Shown here piece after piece: positions 1 to 31,663 of a DNA stretch of 64,000 nucleotides. The DNA is from Antennarius striatus (taxonomy: Eukaryota; Chordata; Actinopteri; Lophiiformes; Antennariidae). The notes below the pieces were generated by a model that was given only the letters and a program-made list of their open reading frames with translations, made no database searches and was not told the DNA's origin. Within the stretch, counting starts at the first letter, position 1. Each line of letters opens with the position of its first letter. The stretch covers positions 12,985,501 to 13,049,500 of the forward strand of contig NC_090796.1 of assembly GCF_040054535.1 (NCBI RefSeq), given 5' to 3'. Both the position numbers and the translations under genes were made by a program.

Positions 1-1010
1 AGAATATGCTAACTTAAAGTGCTAAAATACTAGATTTTTAAAAATTTTTTTGGAACAGGCCGCAAGCATAAAGGTATATTCTGACCAAAAACAAAATTGC
101 CCTACTTAATAAATAAGACACATTATGGCCCCGCCCTGCAGGGCACCGTCACAACTGCATGAACCTAACCGATCCAAACACGCTTTCATATTCATTTCAC
201 CGGATTTCTTAGCAGATGAAAAGTGAGACTGGAATGTTTTAGAGAAACATTTCATTTCAAAGAAATGAAAGCAAATTGGCATCATCGGAATTCTTTTATC
301 GGTGACGTTACATCCTTCCTTTAGCTTAAAAAAAAAACAACATTCCACAAAATCAAAATCCCACATGTCATTAACCTCTCCTTGGCACGTCCTCAACACA
401 ATCTTCGTCTAACATTGTTGTAAATATAATGTGTGTGTGTAGAAAATATCCAAGCAGGTGTGAGACTTTAAAGCTAAGTGGTGAGAATAGTCTGTTTAAA
501 AAGATGCTTCTGATCTCCTTGGTGGTTTTACTGGTGAACGCAGGAACTAACTCTCTGACATGCGGAGCCCCTGAAACCTTCCAGCCTGCCTCTCGTAACT
601 CATCTTTGGCTTACTTTGCGAAATCAAAGTGTAGTACACTGTGAAGCGAAGAAACAACACGACACCTGGAACTGGCTGAAACCACAGAAGAACACTCATA
701 CGGAAAAAACAGCAGCGACCCGACCCAGTAATTATACAGGCAGGACTTTATCAAGGGGCGATCTCCAAAGCATCTCCGCATGTGGACTCACAAATCCAAC
801 GCCAACCCGTGTCTGAACACTGAAACATACCTGGGGCCCGAGCCCGTTATTTGCATCCTTACCTATAGATTATCGCACGTAGCTAACTGGTTTCGCACCA
901 GTAAATGGATCGCCTACGTTTGACTTTCCATTTGGGCCAGGTCTACCGAACTCTTAAATGTTTTTTTAAGAGGAGAGGGCAGAAGGGAGCCGGTGGCCTG
1001 CTGGCGGCGT
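1..1010 (-). other. tbkbp1: tbkbp1 3' UTR and downstream flank
   Basis: This is non-coding sequence after the tbkbp1 stop. No minus-strand AATAAA or ATTAAA was found here, so the canonical 3' UTR may run off the left edge of the window. Short open frames on either strand show no recognisable protein. Confidence 0.5.
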
Positions 1011-17182
<16,172 letters not shown>

Positions 17183-18124
17183 CCCTCAGAGCCTCAACCT
17201 GAGGACAGACACAGACAGACGTTTGATTATTGAATATTAGACTACCAGTTTCCTTCTTTTCAATATAACGCGCCCACACCCACCCATTTGGAATAGTTAT
17301 TTTACTGTGAGCTGCATTTGACTATCAGTCGTGCTGCAGCAGTGCTAAAAACATCAAGCAGACTTCTGCTTGCAACAAACACGAGAACAAAGCAGCATTC
17401 AGCTGAAAGCAGTCGGACTGCTGGCACAAGAAAAGTGTAACATTCAAAAGGAAAGCGAGCACAGAGAGACACGCAGGAGGAGGACTGAGGGACATCAATG
17501 ATATTTAAAAATGACTCAGTGCTTATTATCTCTTCACTATCACTTCACATGCAGGGACAGTATTCTAGTTAATGCACTCAGTATGTTTATGTGTAAGTTT
17601 TATCCAGGGGTCTCCTTCACAAAGCAGATTTGTGCTTTGTGGGATTTTGGATAAAAATTAACAGAAGTTATCAGATTAATGACATGGAAATGATATTATC
17701 TCTGAGCTGAGTCTAGACTTGACCTACGTGATTAATCTGACGGTTCAATGGAGGCTCCTCAGTTTGGAAACCATTCATTTGTATCCCATCAAAATGATTA
17801 ATTAAAGTTACGAAGGATTAATCACCAGGCTGCTTCTTTTTTCAAATCAGCCACGCATCTGTCTTTTTGTCCTGCTTATGCCATCGCTGTAAGTTTAATT
17901 CTTGAATTTTAATTGTCTCTTTATTAAAGGTAAGCACTAATTCATGGTGGCATTAATCACAAGGCGGGCGGCATCGATATAAGGTGACGCAAACCTTCCT
18001 GGACGAACTGAAAAAAGGGAGGCGAAGAAACAGTAAAGAATTTAACCCAAGGTTTTATGAGGTCTTGGGTGCTCTGTGGAAAAATAACGAAAGAGTTCCT
18101 GACGTGGTTTGAAGTCAGAAGAAG

Positions 18125-18125
<1 letters not shown>

Positions 18126-18214
<89 letters not shown>
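18126..18214. repeat. CA microsatellite, about 44 units
   Basis: Pure AC dinucleotides in tbkbp1 intron 1. Confidence 0.98.
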
Positions 18215-18217
<3 letters not shown>

Positions 18218-21200
18218 GGTGTGTGGATCGTGAGCTACCTATAGCTAACACCTGAAGCGCTGGTATACTGCTAGACTACTGTCAAACATTGTGGTGCCCC
18301 ATGCCAGTACTGAATCCCCCCCCCCCCATTAAGGCTTTTTCCAGCTTTTGCTCTTAAAGTTTAGCGTCTCTTGAGGACTGTATCAAAGTTTCTTTGAGTC
18401 TATTTTCAGACTTTACTTTGCCATTTGCTGTTTTTTTGTTCCCTGAAAATCCAACAGGGCCCAGCTGGAAATGTACTCTGAGTTTTTCAGTTGTTTTTTT
18501 TTTTTTTTGACAGAAAAAGGCAGCTAAACAATAATATAAAATTGGTTATAAAGTTCTGCATAGCTGTGAAAAAAATTCAGTCATTTAATTATTAAAATTG
18601 ACAGCTTTCACAACGTGAGGTCACACTTTAACGATAAAGATATTGATTATAATATTTTAATGTAAATGCCACTTGCAGGTCGACTCATCCACTTCAGTCA
18701 ACAAATCACTTTGGTGCTGAGTTCCCTTTTGATTTCTGGCTGTGTGTGTGTGTGTGCCCTGCAGGTGAATGAACAGCTTGTGTGTTTACGGTAGCTGATA
18801 TGTTAATCACACTCTGACGTACACATGGGTTTGTGCCCTCGTTCCATTTCGCAGCACGTTACAAAACAAGATCTCCGACAGCCTACGCTCCTAGCATGGC
18901 ATGATGAATGAGCTCGGGAGTTAGCTGACCAGGCTGCATCTCATCCATCTGGATTTGGCCTCCCTCCCCTGCCTGTAGGACTCGGGGCAACGCTGTCAGA
19001 AATGATATATGGCTCCTGTGATGTCACTTCCTTCTTTTTTTTTTCTGTAGGAAGCAAAGGGGAAATGCACACACACACACACACACACACACACAACAGT
19101 CATACTATACAGTTAGATTTACAGCTACCGACGGAGTTACACAACGTCTACTTAATTTGATGCATACTGCAATGGATGCCGTCCTGACATCCAGCATTGC
19201 CTTGTGAGTCAGCACTTGCCCACTGATCTATTTTCATCTCATCCCTTCCTCCAGGCTGCTATTTTCCTTGTGTTTTTTGAGAGAGATGGGGAAAAAAGCC
19301 TTAGCCAATCTACGGCTCTTTTCTTAGCCGGTCGAACAGGATGATCCAAAAGTACTCCCACATGCACAGGCACGCACACAAACACAGGTCTTTGCACATG
19401 CTGCCAAACAAAAAAAAATACAAGGAGGAAGAGCATCGAAGATAAAGCACATGTGTACAACAAAACTGTTGATGGAACAGTAGATGTATGTGCGTCAGTC
19501 GATGACTAAAAAAGGGTGTAATTTATATTTTTATTTCGACAATTTATAAAAAAGACACTAGAAAGACCTTTGGAGTAATGAAGCTACAGATAAGAAGCTG
19601 AATAAGCAGTCAGTTTGGAGCTTTATTACTTTATTTAGCAGCCCAGCACACAACTTTAGTTTCTAGTTTGCTCTTCCTGCATCAAAAGCTGTAAGATCTC
19701 CACCTGACAAACACCAACCTGCAAACAAACACAGTTAAACAGTCAAATATTTCCCTCGGGGCGTGGTGCGGAACAAAACGTGAGAGAATATTGTGTGGAA
19801 TTCATCAGCCACAAACCGTCATCCACTGACTGCTGACACGGCTGCACTCCACACTGAATATTTACAATATAAGAAAGCAATGCTTGTTCTCCATTGCAAC
19901 TCCATACGGTGATGATACTGTATTTTTGCACTTCAGCTTGTTCCGGTGCAGCTTAAGTGCAAAAAACAGCAACGACAACTGAAGGAACAGAAAGAGAGGA
20001 AGGAGGAAATTACATATGTGGACCTTTTAAGCGTGACCGCATTCAAACGTTGCGATTACCGAAGGTTTCATCAGCGCAGCTCCATTAACTTTCAAGGTAA
20101 AACACGCATGTAGAGCTGCTAGAACCGTTGGCAAATTGTTGCTTCTCTTTGGATGCAGACTATGTCAGAATACCGTGTGCATGAAGTGGTTAAACTTTCT
20201 ACCCTTTTTGAGTACAGATTTCATTTCCCTGTGATTCACCTGGAAGAAGCAGAAACATTCATCCACACAGGCTCAAGGACATAATTATCCACAGAGTGAA
20301 AATCAGAAAGAATTACCCAGCAGATAGTATGACTCAATGGTGTATGAAGAACCTATAGGCTGTGCGTTTGTATGCAGAAATGCAACACTGGATATATATA
20401 TGCAGATTAATGTCCACAGATGTAATTGCTATTAACCAGCTAACATGCTGCGGGAGAGACAGAGGCTGGTGATCGATGGCCAAATGTGGCCTCAGCCCGG
20501 ATAAAATAAGACGAGGAAACAGGATCATCCATTTTGTTTATGCTCCTCTCATTGGCAGCACAGAAATGAGGCATTTATCTCCCTCACACACAGCTCCTAC
20601 TAAGCTCCTCTTCTCCTATACCTCTCTCACTCTCTGCTCCTTTTACCGAAATATCCCTCATCCGGTTTCATCCGAGCCCCCCTCCCTTCCTTTTTCCAAT
20701 CACTTATACTTTCCACTCCATCTCCTGGATCTCTGGGCTCATTTGCAGCGTCACATAGGACCACGCCGTACCCTGGAAGTCGAGGCGTACGCTTTTGTTC
20801 CCGATCGCCTCCGTGCTTCATTAATGATTACTGCAAGAAGTCATACATAACCAACGACCCACTATGCATTGCTCCACAGAGGCGACCTCTCCCATTCTCT
20901 CCTCCCTACCTGCCCCCCGCCATCCTCCCTTTCTCTCAACACGGTGCACCGGCTGAATTAAAGCACCACTTCCTCTTTGTCACCATATAGAGAAAGGGCC
21001 AACATCCAATAAAGGCAGACATCCAACACGATTCTCAGACAATGAACGACCCACACAAAGGAACAACACAATCAAACTCACTGCCTCTCAACAACACGGA
21101 AGCTCCTCTCAGCCACCAGAGCTGCTAAATTGAATAGATGCAACATGGAGGGCTTTGGGTAACAACACCAGAGGGTCAGAGCGCCGGCCGCTTATCAACA

Positions 21201-22609
21201 GAGCAATCACCCCAAGACTCCAAGGCGAAGCAGACCCATCTGATCACCACACGGACACTTGATGCTGCTGTTTGGAATTTTAAAAAAAGAATAAGCTTCA
21301 TCCTTTTGCTAACATTCAAACCCAATCAAATAACCCCTGAACATTTTATGAAAATACTCATATTTTGGGGATCCTCTGAGGATTGAAGCAATGATTGATC
21401 TCTCAAATGCAACTGTCAGTTGGTTACTCGTGGTGTGCAGCTGACTGGTTCAGATGTCAACGTGGATACAGTCGGAACTGGCTTTTGCTTTCTCCCATGA
21501 TGGAGGGTGAAGTCTTTTTTTATTTCATATTCAGTCTATTCTCTGTGTATTTTTTTCTGCATTGCTGTGTCTCTTTTGTATCCCATCTGTCTGTAAGAGC
21601 AGAATTAATTATGTCCTTTTGGATAAGGCTTGGTTTCCCAGTGATAAAAAGAACCCGAGAAAAAGAAGAAACTCCCTGCAGTGTGTGATGTTAATGTTGG
21701 ATCTCATACGAAGCAGCTACGTCCCCTTTCCTTTAAATCAGACGCAGCTCTGAACATCATCGTCTTTGCACTTCAGTGACATTTCCTCTTTCTTCTTCTT
21801 TCCTGTTCCCTCCCTCCTCTCTGTTTGGCAGCGTTAAACAGTCCAGCTCTTCTCAACGCCACCATGTGATCCCGGAGGGTGGACGTTTGGCACCTCTGAC
21901 TCAGACAGTATGTTTGTGAATGGAGAGCAGCGTGGCGGCGGCGGCGGCGTCTTTCTGTACCGCTCTCATCTGGCAAACACTTCCCATAATGCTCAGCTGT
22001 GTGCCGCTGCACCTGTTTCCTCTGCGGAAATCTCCCTTCACACTGCAAAAGGCCAGAAGTGGATGGTGCAACACGCTGAGAACCCAGTTGAACGCCAGCA
22101 CGTGGACTTCCATTGTCTGTGCGCACGTGCACGTGTACATTAACGTGGGTGGATGACACAGACAATCATTTGGTCAAAAGAGATCACTTTTGTTCATGTT
22201 AATGCATCTTTTTTACTGTTAACTTAAATGTAAACAAGAATATCTGCTTTTAAGAGTTTTTTTTTTTTTTTTGCTGGAATCTATTGTTTAGCAACCCTTA
22301 CTGAGCCATATCTTTTTTGTTAACCAGCTTTGTAACTTTATCTCCAAACCTGATTAAGATTAAATACCCAACCATCTGGCACTTCAGACTGACATGAGTA
22401 CATAATATTGGAGTGAAGAGTCACGAGAAATCCGGAGCGGCCCCAGGGTTGAGTTAGTGTTGAGTTCATGCATGTTTGATTCCTGAAACAACTCTTTTTT
22501 TTTCTTATTCATGGCAGACACAGTGAAATCTATGTGGATTTTTTTTAATTTAGCATTGTTTGGTAACTGTTTCAGTAAATAAATCAAAGCAAATTATTGC
22601 ATGTTTGTG

Positions 22610-22737
22610 GTCAGTGGGAGGAAACACAATCATCTGTAGAGAACTCCATGCAGAAACACTCCAGGTCTGGATTCAAGCCCAGATCCTTCTTGCTGGGAGA
22701 CGACGACATCAACTGCTTCACCAATGAGCCACCATTT
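22610..22737 (-). mobile_element. diverged tRNA-derived SINE fragment
   Basis: The minus strand carries a degraded copy of the common fish SINE head: a line resembling 'cagtggtt..' then AAGAAGGATCTGGGCTTGAATCC-like sequence (a B-box relative), then a TGCATGGAGTT-like stretch and a CCTCCCACTGACC-like end. It is clearly related in layout to the better copy at 37498-37773. Confidence 0.6.
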
Positions 22738-25182
22738 GAAGTTTATTTTTCATCATTTATCATTTTTTTATGGTAAAATACAAACACCCACCAAATTCTT
22801 GAACTTGAAGGTGTAACATCATAAATTGTGCGTCATTAAATCAGTCATTCTTTTCAATGACTAATGCTACTGAATCCTGTGTGAGGTTTAGATGACAGGC
22901 ATCTAAAATTTGTAATTAAAGTGCTTCTTTTAACATTTGAGTGTTAAATGGCACTAAAAGTATGGGGGCCCAAAAAGAAATAACAGCATCTTATTTCATG
23001 AAATTATAGTGAGTCATTTTTACTGTAATATAATACAAATACACAACAGTTAGTGTATGTTTGTGTGTGTGGTGTGTTATCATACCAGACGCACTTGTAG
23101 TGTGCACACACACCTCAATATCCTAATGCCACGTGCCACTACTATCCACATCCACAATACACACACACATACACACACACCCACGCACAGTGAAGAACAC
23201 TTATACAGCCTGTCAGTACGAGAGAAGAACACCACCTCTAACAAAGGCCGTGCTTTGCCATGCCATACCGTGCCATGATTCATCAGTCGGAGTCGGCCGC
23301 GTAGGCAGGCGGGCAGAGCGCCGTGTTTGCAGCTGCCATCCGGGAGATTGATGGCAGGGGTAGGATGGAGACAATCAGCTGTGTTGCTATATTTTTCTTA
23401 CTTCTTTCACCGCAGCTTCGCTCATCCCTCTTTCTGCCAGAGCGTTGGCAAAACCGTCAATTCCTACCCCTCCCCGTATCCTCTCCCCCGACCCCTCCAC
23501 CCCCATCTTCTCCCTTTTTCTATTTCTCTTCTTGTCTGTCATTCATTCATGTTGGTATCCAGTAGCAAAGTTCTTCACAATCCTCCAAGTGGCAAAGGAG
23601 GAGGTGGGGAGGGGGGGCAACTATCCTGACACGGAAATGCAAATGTCACCCCAAAGAGCACATTCATCTGCTTATTCGTGCCACAACCGAGGATTCTGGG
23701 TAGTGTTGCTCTGGAATCCGAGCTAAACGGTGAACCGGGCTGCAGCCCAGGAGTCACAGAGAAGATAAAGAGAGAGTACAAGATCAAAATGACGCTTTCC
23801 ATCCTGATGCAATTAGCGACCACCCTCCTGGAACCAACTCGCCTTCGTCTCCCAGATTAACCTCTAATACGTGTCGTGTGCGTGCAGTGCGTGTGTACAT
23901 GCTGACGGGGTGAGGAGGTTTGGTGACTCACAAAACTGTTTAGCGTTTCCCTGCTAAACAGGCCTATAATTTGGTGTCAGCTGTTTAAACTCACATCTCC
24001 TCGAGTCTTTTTCTCTGCCTTTTAGTTCATTGCTTGACGTCAGATTTAGAAACTGGCTGGTGAACATAGTGGAATATTTAAGAGCTAAAAAGTAATGAAG
24101 AGTTGGCTGCAAAAACAAAGACAAAAACAGAGGAAATATTGGATTACATCAATCACGTGGACAAAGAAACCCCAACTCCAAATAAATTCTAGTATTGCCC
24201 CTTAACTGAGACTTAAAGTTACATTTCTAGAATAATGCCCTAACAGCCGTCTCACCTGTTCTGGAGCTCTGACTCTTGTCCTGTTTAACCTTTGAGGAAG
24301 AGACAGTGGGAGTAAACACAATTGGCGTAAATGCTAAAACTAAACATCAAGAAGAGTTATCTTAGCTTAAGAGTTAGGTTATCTGTCACTGCTAGCGTTT
24401 TTCCAACCTCGCTGCTGGCAGCGGGTTCGGGAAAACAAATCTATAAACAAATCTATAACGGCTAGAGACGCGTTGTTGTTATTGCTGATTAAGAAATGAA
24501 ATGTACTTTTACTTTAATACATTAAAATGTTTTGCTTCTAAATTTTTGATGAAGCAAAAATGTTAAACATTTACTGGTTTAAGAGTAGACTTTTTTGGAA
24601 AATAATTAATGATTTAATCTGTAAAATAATAAAGACATCAATTTGCCAGTTGCATAAATTCAGATCTGCAGCTTTCTGCTATGAAAGAAGCCGATGACTT
24701 ATTTATTAATGACTTGCAATTATTACCCAGTGAGTGGGTCAGTTCTTGTGATTTTTGTTAAGTGATGCTGCAATTGTCAACTGATTTCAGAACCCGCTGC
24801 GAGGAAGGATCAGGTGGTGGAGATGTTGTAATGCAAAACGGTACAGCGCGCTATGATTTCACAGCTTTGACATGGAAAGCAGCATCTGTCAGACCAACCG
24901 CAAGCAGGCATGCACACACACGCACACACACACACACATACATACACACACACGTACACATCTCTGAGCCTTCACCTCACGGAAGATTCATGCATTACTG
25001 TCAGCCTGAGTCCTTGACAGCAGCTAGAATCATTCGGCTGCACTGTCCCTGACTCTAACTTGGCTCCTGCTCCTGTTTCCTCTGCATCTGAAGGCTTGTG
25101 TGTTTCACAGAACATCACATCCTCCTCCATTGTCTCTGTTCTCCTCTAATGCACTGAATAAAAGACATATTGATCATATACG

Positions 25183-25193
25183 CACACACACAA

Positions 25194-25236
<43 letters not shown>
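25183..25236. repeat. CA microsatellite
   Basis: AC dinucleotides with one AACC interruption near 25192. First of three CA arrays within 900 bases. Confidence 0.97.
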
Positions 25237-25241
<5 letters not shown>

Positions 25242-25793
25242 CACACATCTGAAAACTGAAAACCAGCAGTGAAAGAAAAGGGAACACGTACACTACAACA
25301 CATTATATATTTTACTTTGAAAATTTCCTCTCATTCCGATTCAATGCGAACTGATTGCTGGAAAGCATGAAAAAAACATGACAGTGAGGTTAATTCTTTT
25401 ATTTTCGGAACAAAGGATCTATGAGGCCACTTAAACTCAACCCTGGGTTTAAGTGGCTCCCTGCACTGACACAACAATCTCTGTCTGCTGATTAATTAAT
25501 AGTGTGCTGCTGCCGCTGCTGCACGTCGGGTGAGTCCAGAGACGAGATGATGTGTGAGGGAAAAGGGAGGGCTGCCACTGATCAGAAAGAATATGTGATA
25601 AACACCAGCAGCATTGTGGGAAAAAAAAACAAAACATGCCAGCTCACGTTGTGCGCATGCATGTGGTTTTCCTCTGCGCACAATCGATGCCCCTCCGTTT
25701 GTGAACGTGTGCCTCGGTGTAAGAACATTACTTTAATGAAAGTCGCTGTCCTTGGCAAAGGACGCAACCACTTAGTCACTGAAGGCTGCTATC

Positions 25794-25809
25794 CACACAC
25801 ACACGCACG

Positions 25810-25854
<45 letters not shown>

Positions 25855-25873
25855 CCACACACACACACACACA
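25794..25873. repeat. CA microsatellite with ACGC variants
   Basis: CA units with GCAC interruptions, followed directly by short GATA/GACA-type units. Confidence 0.97.
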
Positions 25874-25975
25874 GGTGGAAGATAGATAGACAGACAGATA
25901 GGCCAGCCTCTGTAGGAAGAATATCCTAATCTGCGCCTTCTTATATAGGAATGGTCAAGGCAGTCCAGTCTGCTG

Positions 25976-26091
<116 letters not shown>

Positions 26092-29000
26092 CTCCTCACC
26101 CTCCCCCTTTGCTGTCCTATGATACTCGTGCTTCACGGAAACAGGGAGATGTGTGTATTTATGTGTGAATGTACTGTATATACATGAGCTAGCACGATAT
26201 AAGGGTAGTGAGGGGGTGGTGGAAGTAGTAAAGGGCAAAGGAAAGGTACTCCAGCAACTTGACTGAGGATTGGAAGGAAGAGAGAAGCAGCTGGATGAAC
26301 ACAAAAAAATTAACACAAATTAAAATCTGACATCCACGATTCAGCGTCCGATCTGGGGCCACAAATACAGAAAACAAATCATATCTGATGTGGAAATAAT
26401 CAAATTTTATGTCTGATTAGTGTTACATTCAGACAGAAAATCAAACCAGAGCCACTTCAGCCCGATGATGTGAACACAGCCTCTGATCCGTCTCGGTATG
26501 TCTGTTTGTTCCTCCCTTCCAACCGCCTACCCGCTCCCACGGCAACATCCTCCACAGGTCTATCCAACAACTTTCTGCTTTCCCTTCTTTCCTCTTCAGC
26601 TGCCACACCTAATTACTCACCTGTTCTCCTTCCTGTCATCTGCTCTGCAGTCGTCTGGCCAACTCAGACGACTTCCACCTGTTTCCATTTTCCCTCATAA
26701 GCCTTGCAGACACCTAGCGGGACTATTCTCACTCACTTCTTGCTAGATTGTCACTCTGCCACGTACTTTAGGTCTTGGCTCTTCGTCAAGAAACAAAGCA
26801 AATCCCCGGTTCTGTTTCCTCTGGCCGACAGATAGAAGACAACATAAAAAAAAACAATCACAACATATCCAGATTCCTTTCATTAATGCTTTTAGAAAGA
26901 CTGATGAAAAGTTTCAAACTTCTAAAAGCTAGACTTGGAACTGTAGCTGCATTTCTGCTGAAATGTGTGGTCGTGGAAGCCATTGCTACCTGCTGTGATG
27001 AGATCTTTTAGTACCGCTCGGCTCATTACCAGGGACCAGGTACATTTTCACCAGTGGAAACACTAAAAAGGTTATGTCACCTCTAAAACGCAGCAGACGG
27101 CTTTCATTTCACTTGCTCTCAATCCATTTTAGCATTTAGCATTGACGCAAACCAAAGAGGCTAGGTAGAATTTGAAGAAAATGCAGATGTCAGAATCTAA
27201 ACATACTTTCAAGACTTGTGATGGTCTGATGCTCTAGCAAACACACACACGGTTAATAAAGGTATGCATGCAGCAGGAGTGAACACTACTAATATCAAAT
27301 GCCAGCAGAGAGAGAGAGAAACAGCGGAAACATAACAGAGAGAGATTTTTATTGGAGCTAACTGACCTCAGGGGTCGGAAACACACAACTACAGTAGATT
27401 ACAGTGAAGCAGGCCAAAGAGGTTTGTAGGCCTGGCGATGCTCCTTTTTTAAATGAACAAGCAAATGCATGCTATGGATAATAATTATATACAGTGATGA
27501 CTAATGCAAAAGACTCTGCAGGATGTTTAACTCAAATGCTGCACCGCGTACGTAGACATCTTCTATAAGAGGTCAGTCGTGAACACAAGAAACACCACAA
27601 AGAGAGAAGAAGGCTTCCAGCTCTTTGTCTCATCATTTGCTTCACAGGCAGCACATCTACCTTTTCTCATCTGGCATGAAATAAAAGAGGCACAAGTAGG
27701 TGTTGAAAGGTCTTTGACTGCAACATCAAAACCAGCTCAATAAATACAAGGAGAAGAAAAGTCGTTCTCAAACATGCTTTCAGCTTAATCTTGAGCTCAC
27801 ATTTGCTCGTGTCTAACCTGGGATAGCTTATAGTACCTGCTAAAGAGAAAGCAATATACGTTGGGGATGTGTGATCTAAAATACCAGAAGAAAAAACATT
27901 GCTGTTCAAGAAGTGTTCCGTAAGATATTTAGTCGCACTGTGAGAAAACGGTATGGAGACATATCCCGCTGAGCCATCGATTATCTTCGTATTGATTTGC
28001 TCCAGGAAACGTACATTAATTGATTCTATCCATTGTGTTACGGTTCATGTGGTTACTGGCTTTCATTAGTGAAGACAGAAGCCCACACATTATTACCAAG
28101 GTCTTCCTACAGGAAATACAATGAGCTCGAAATGGATGTGAGACTGTTTCAATAAGACAGAAAAATCTATTGGTCTGAACTCAGCATGCTGTTCGCCAAG
28201 GCTTCCAGGGCTGTATTGACCTCCATCTTTTAATAATAAGAATGTGTTTTCTTGACATTAACATGGGTTTGGAAATTAAACTTAATCTTGTGCAGATGCA
28301 ATTCTTATTCCAAACGACTGAATTTTTATCTGTTCATAAATACAATAACACTCTTATTTCCCAGTTTCCCAAACCCAGCTGACTGACAATCAGATGCAAA
28401 CACATGAAAGGAAGGGATCTGCCCATCTTGCATGTGTTGTATGTTTGCATTACTGCCTTCTCCCGCCCACCGGGTCATGAGTCATACGGTCGTATGTTGG
28501 TGTACAAGCATGTTTGTATGTGAATGCTAATAAATTTCTTCCTGGATTCCAGTCTAGCTGGATTTCAGCTACATATTTATCGGAATCTGTGCACAGCTCC
28601 ATGGCACACCTGCAGACACTCAGCTTATCTCGCAAATGAAATTATTCTTCGTATCCTCTGAGTCAATTTTTCGACAGCTGGTTCCAGACAGCGGCAGGAC
28701 TCTTTGTTCTGGGAGATGTTACAGTGATGACATTAAGCGTGATTCTGTTGTTCTGTTGTTGTTTTTTTGGAGGGAGGTATGTTTAATTTAATAAAAGCAG
28801 CGAAACGACAGAAGCGAATGAATCCAAAACGTTTTCTAAAATGTCAACAAGGAGACACATTTTCTTACTAAACACTAGTGGGGCGTTCTCAGAGAGTGAG
28901 CGGATATTTTTAGGAGCACCACGGGGAGTTTAGGCAGTCCGGTAACGGGAGGCAACCAAGTGGGTAACCTGCTTTTTCTGAGACACAAAAAGGAACGTGT

Positions 29001-31628
29001 GAATCCCCAGTGAGTACCAAGACTCCATGTCCAAAATGGACTTACTATCTCCTACATATCTGGCATATCACAAACACACAGACACACATGCAAACACACA
29101 CACACACACACACACCAGTGTTTGATTTTTCTATTTTTACTATAAGTCTCTGTCACAGTTTTTAGCTACTCCGATTACAAACGTAGATAGATTGGGCATA
29201 TTACTCTACATCATGCCTCCACAGTCGGCACAGCGCCTTGAGTGGGCAGAGTGAGTGGTCACATTACTCTGCAGTTACATTCCTTCAGTCTCCTAAGCAA
29301 CCAGGTGTCCTCTGACAACAAACACGACCACAGTGCTGTTATATCACCTTGGATTCACCAGTGGATTCACAGTGTTCAAGGTTCCACATCTCGCTGAAGA
29401 CAAAACACCTTTCACAACACCAGAATCCGCAGAATTACTGGTTGTGGAAAGACTCGGTGTGGGTCGCTGCAGTCAGTGGGGTAGCTCTTGAACAATGGAA
29501 ACAGCCGGGATAGGCCAGTGGGAGGTGTGAGCTGCTTCTCTAAGAGCAGCAACGCAGAGTCTGGAAAGAGGTGAGGCTTTCTCTCCCTCAAAGAATTTGG
29601 CTAAATTACTCATTTCAAGCCAGAACAGAAAGGACAGCCTTCATGAAGGTGGGCTGGCAATCGGCTCTTCCGGAAGCCGAAGAGGAAAGAGAAGCGGTGG
29701 TCAATACCTCAGCCTCAGATATACCTCAGATATTAAACCACAGTTGTATAAACATATGTTGTAAGAAGGATAGAGGGAATATGAAGCAAAGTTTCCTGAA
29801 TAATGTATTTTTGCATAAATTTTGGATGTGCATAAATGTTAGATGGCGCCTCAAGTTGCAATCCTAGGTAAGGACCCCAACCTGTTGAAAACCTCTGTTA
29901 CTCCAATTCACACACATTTTTCTCAGCATACATTAAAATATTTTAAGTCTCTGTGCCAAAACAGTAGTCATGCTATGAAAATTGCATCTCACGACCGGTT
30001 TGTGAATGAGCTGATTAGAAGGTAACCCATGACCATCTTGCTGTTCGTTAAATTCCCTTAAAATCTTGACTACATATGTGAATCTGGTCACACACGGATG
30101 GATTCCAGTTCCATCGGTGAAACAACCACGATGTGGCCATTTCCACTTTCACCTGTGAACAGTGTTGAGACATTTTGCCCAGGCAACATTAAGACCCAGT
30201 TCTTCCACAGTGAACAGCTTTTACAGTAAAGAGGAGAACAGCTGCGCCATGTTTGTAGTGTTGTTGCTGAAATCCTGGCAGTTTTTAAGTGAGAACTGGC
30301 TGTATATCTGTCTGAACAAATCTTTAATTTAAGGTGATTTTTATCAGGTTTGAGTGTGATAAATCCTGGATGACCATCTTAAAGAAGATATCAGAATAAT
30401 TACAACTTTAGTGTTATTTCTTTTGTAGTTTTAACCATTTATGATAAGGGATATGCATCACCAGATTAGGAAAGGCAATTTATTTAACGGTAAAACCGAA
30501 AGTTTAGTAATAGATTAGTAATTAGTAGTTTAGTAATAGATGTGATCATTTTTATCATTGCTCTTCAAGTTCTCTTAAGTTTCATTAACTTGCAGTCATA
30601 TTTGAGTGCCTGACTGGGTGTATTTTAATTGTTATTTATGCATCTTATAAAGAAAATGTACAAATAAGATATTTACTTAATCTTCAGCTTCATATAAAAA
30701 AATTACTTTAGCCGAAAATGCAGTATTAACACTGAATATACTGTAAGTATCATTAAAAATCTAATGAGAGTGTAAAATGAAGGCGAAGGAATGAGCTTGC
30801 TATCTACTGAAGGTTTGCATTGGCAGAGAAATGTCCTACAGGTTCAAGAGATTATTTCTGATTCATCGCTGTGCCATAAAGCTAATAAGTTAAATTTGGC
30901 TTGTGCTGGATGGACATTACCTCTATGCACCAGGGAGCTGCACGTCTGTCACCGGCTGCACATTACTCTTTTTTATGACTAAAATGAAAGGAGATCGACA
31001 CTATGTACGAAAAATCAAATGCTTTCATCAACCCCACACCCGAAAAGAAAAAGAAATCTCTGTTTTCCAGCCGCTGGGGTGAAGGACATATTTTAGTTAA
31101 TTGGATTTTGGTGCTTGCTGTGTCGAAAATGAGTAACACTTGATCATCATCTGAGATGAGCTGACATCTTGTGGAAATGATCATTATCGTCTCATTGTCT
31201 TCATCCACAGAGAAGACAGTAAAATTCTACTTTTGCAGACATCACACACTTAGGACGTCTGAAAAACTGTCTGACACTGGCTTACATTCCAATCGTCTGA
31301 CTTATTGAAGAGCTGGGCCTAAATGGACAAATCCAATCCACAACGTAGGCCGAAGAAAGGAGCATAAAGAATTCCCTCTTAGTTCTCTCTGTCATCATTG
31401 TTTGTCCCTTGTAATAAAAGCTGTGTGAATATTCCATCTCCCTACAGGGCTTCTCCTCTTCCTCTTCATTTAGTCACTCAGTCTAAAAATCCCTTATATA
31501 AACCTCCATATTTATGTGTTTGAACATCATCATAGCATAAGTGTGTGGACTCACAGAGAGAAAACACACAAGGAGGGGCTGGGAAGACTGAAAACCCAAA
31601 GTGCTGTTCCTAGGCAGGAAAGCTGCTT

Positions 31629-31630
31629 TG

Positions 31631-31663
<33 letters not shown>
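31629..31663. repeat. GT microsatellite
   Basis: TG units with one CG interruption in tbkbp1 intron 1. Confidence 0.93.

Noticed and set aside
21773..22165. 130-codon minus-strand frame with an Arg run
   Set aside because: The Arg run comes from a GGC triplet repeat. Several frames are open in this GC-richer patch and none resembles a known protein.
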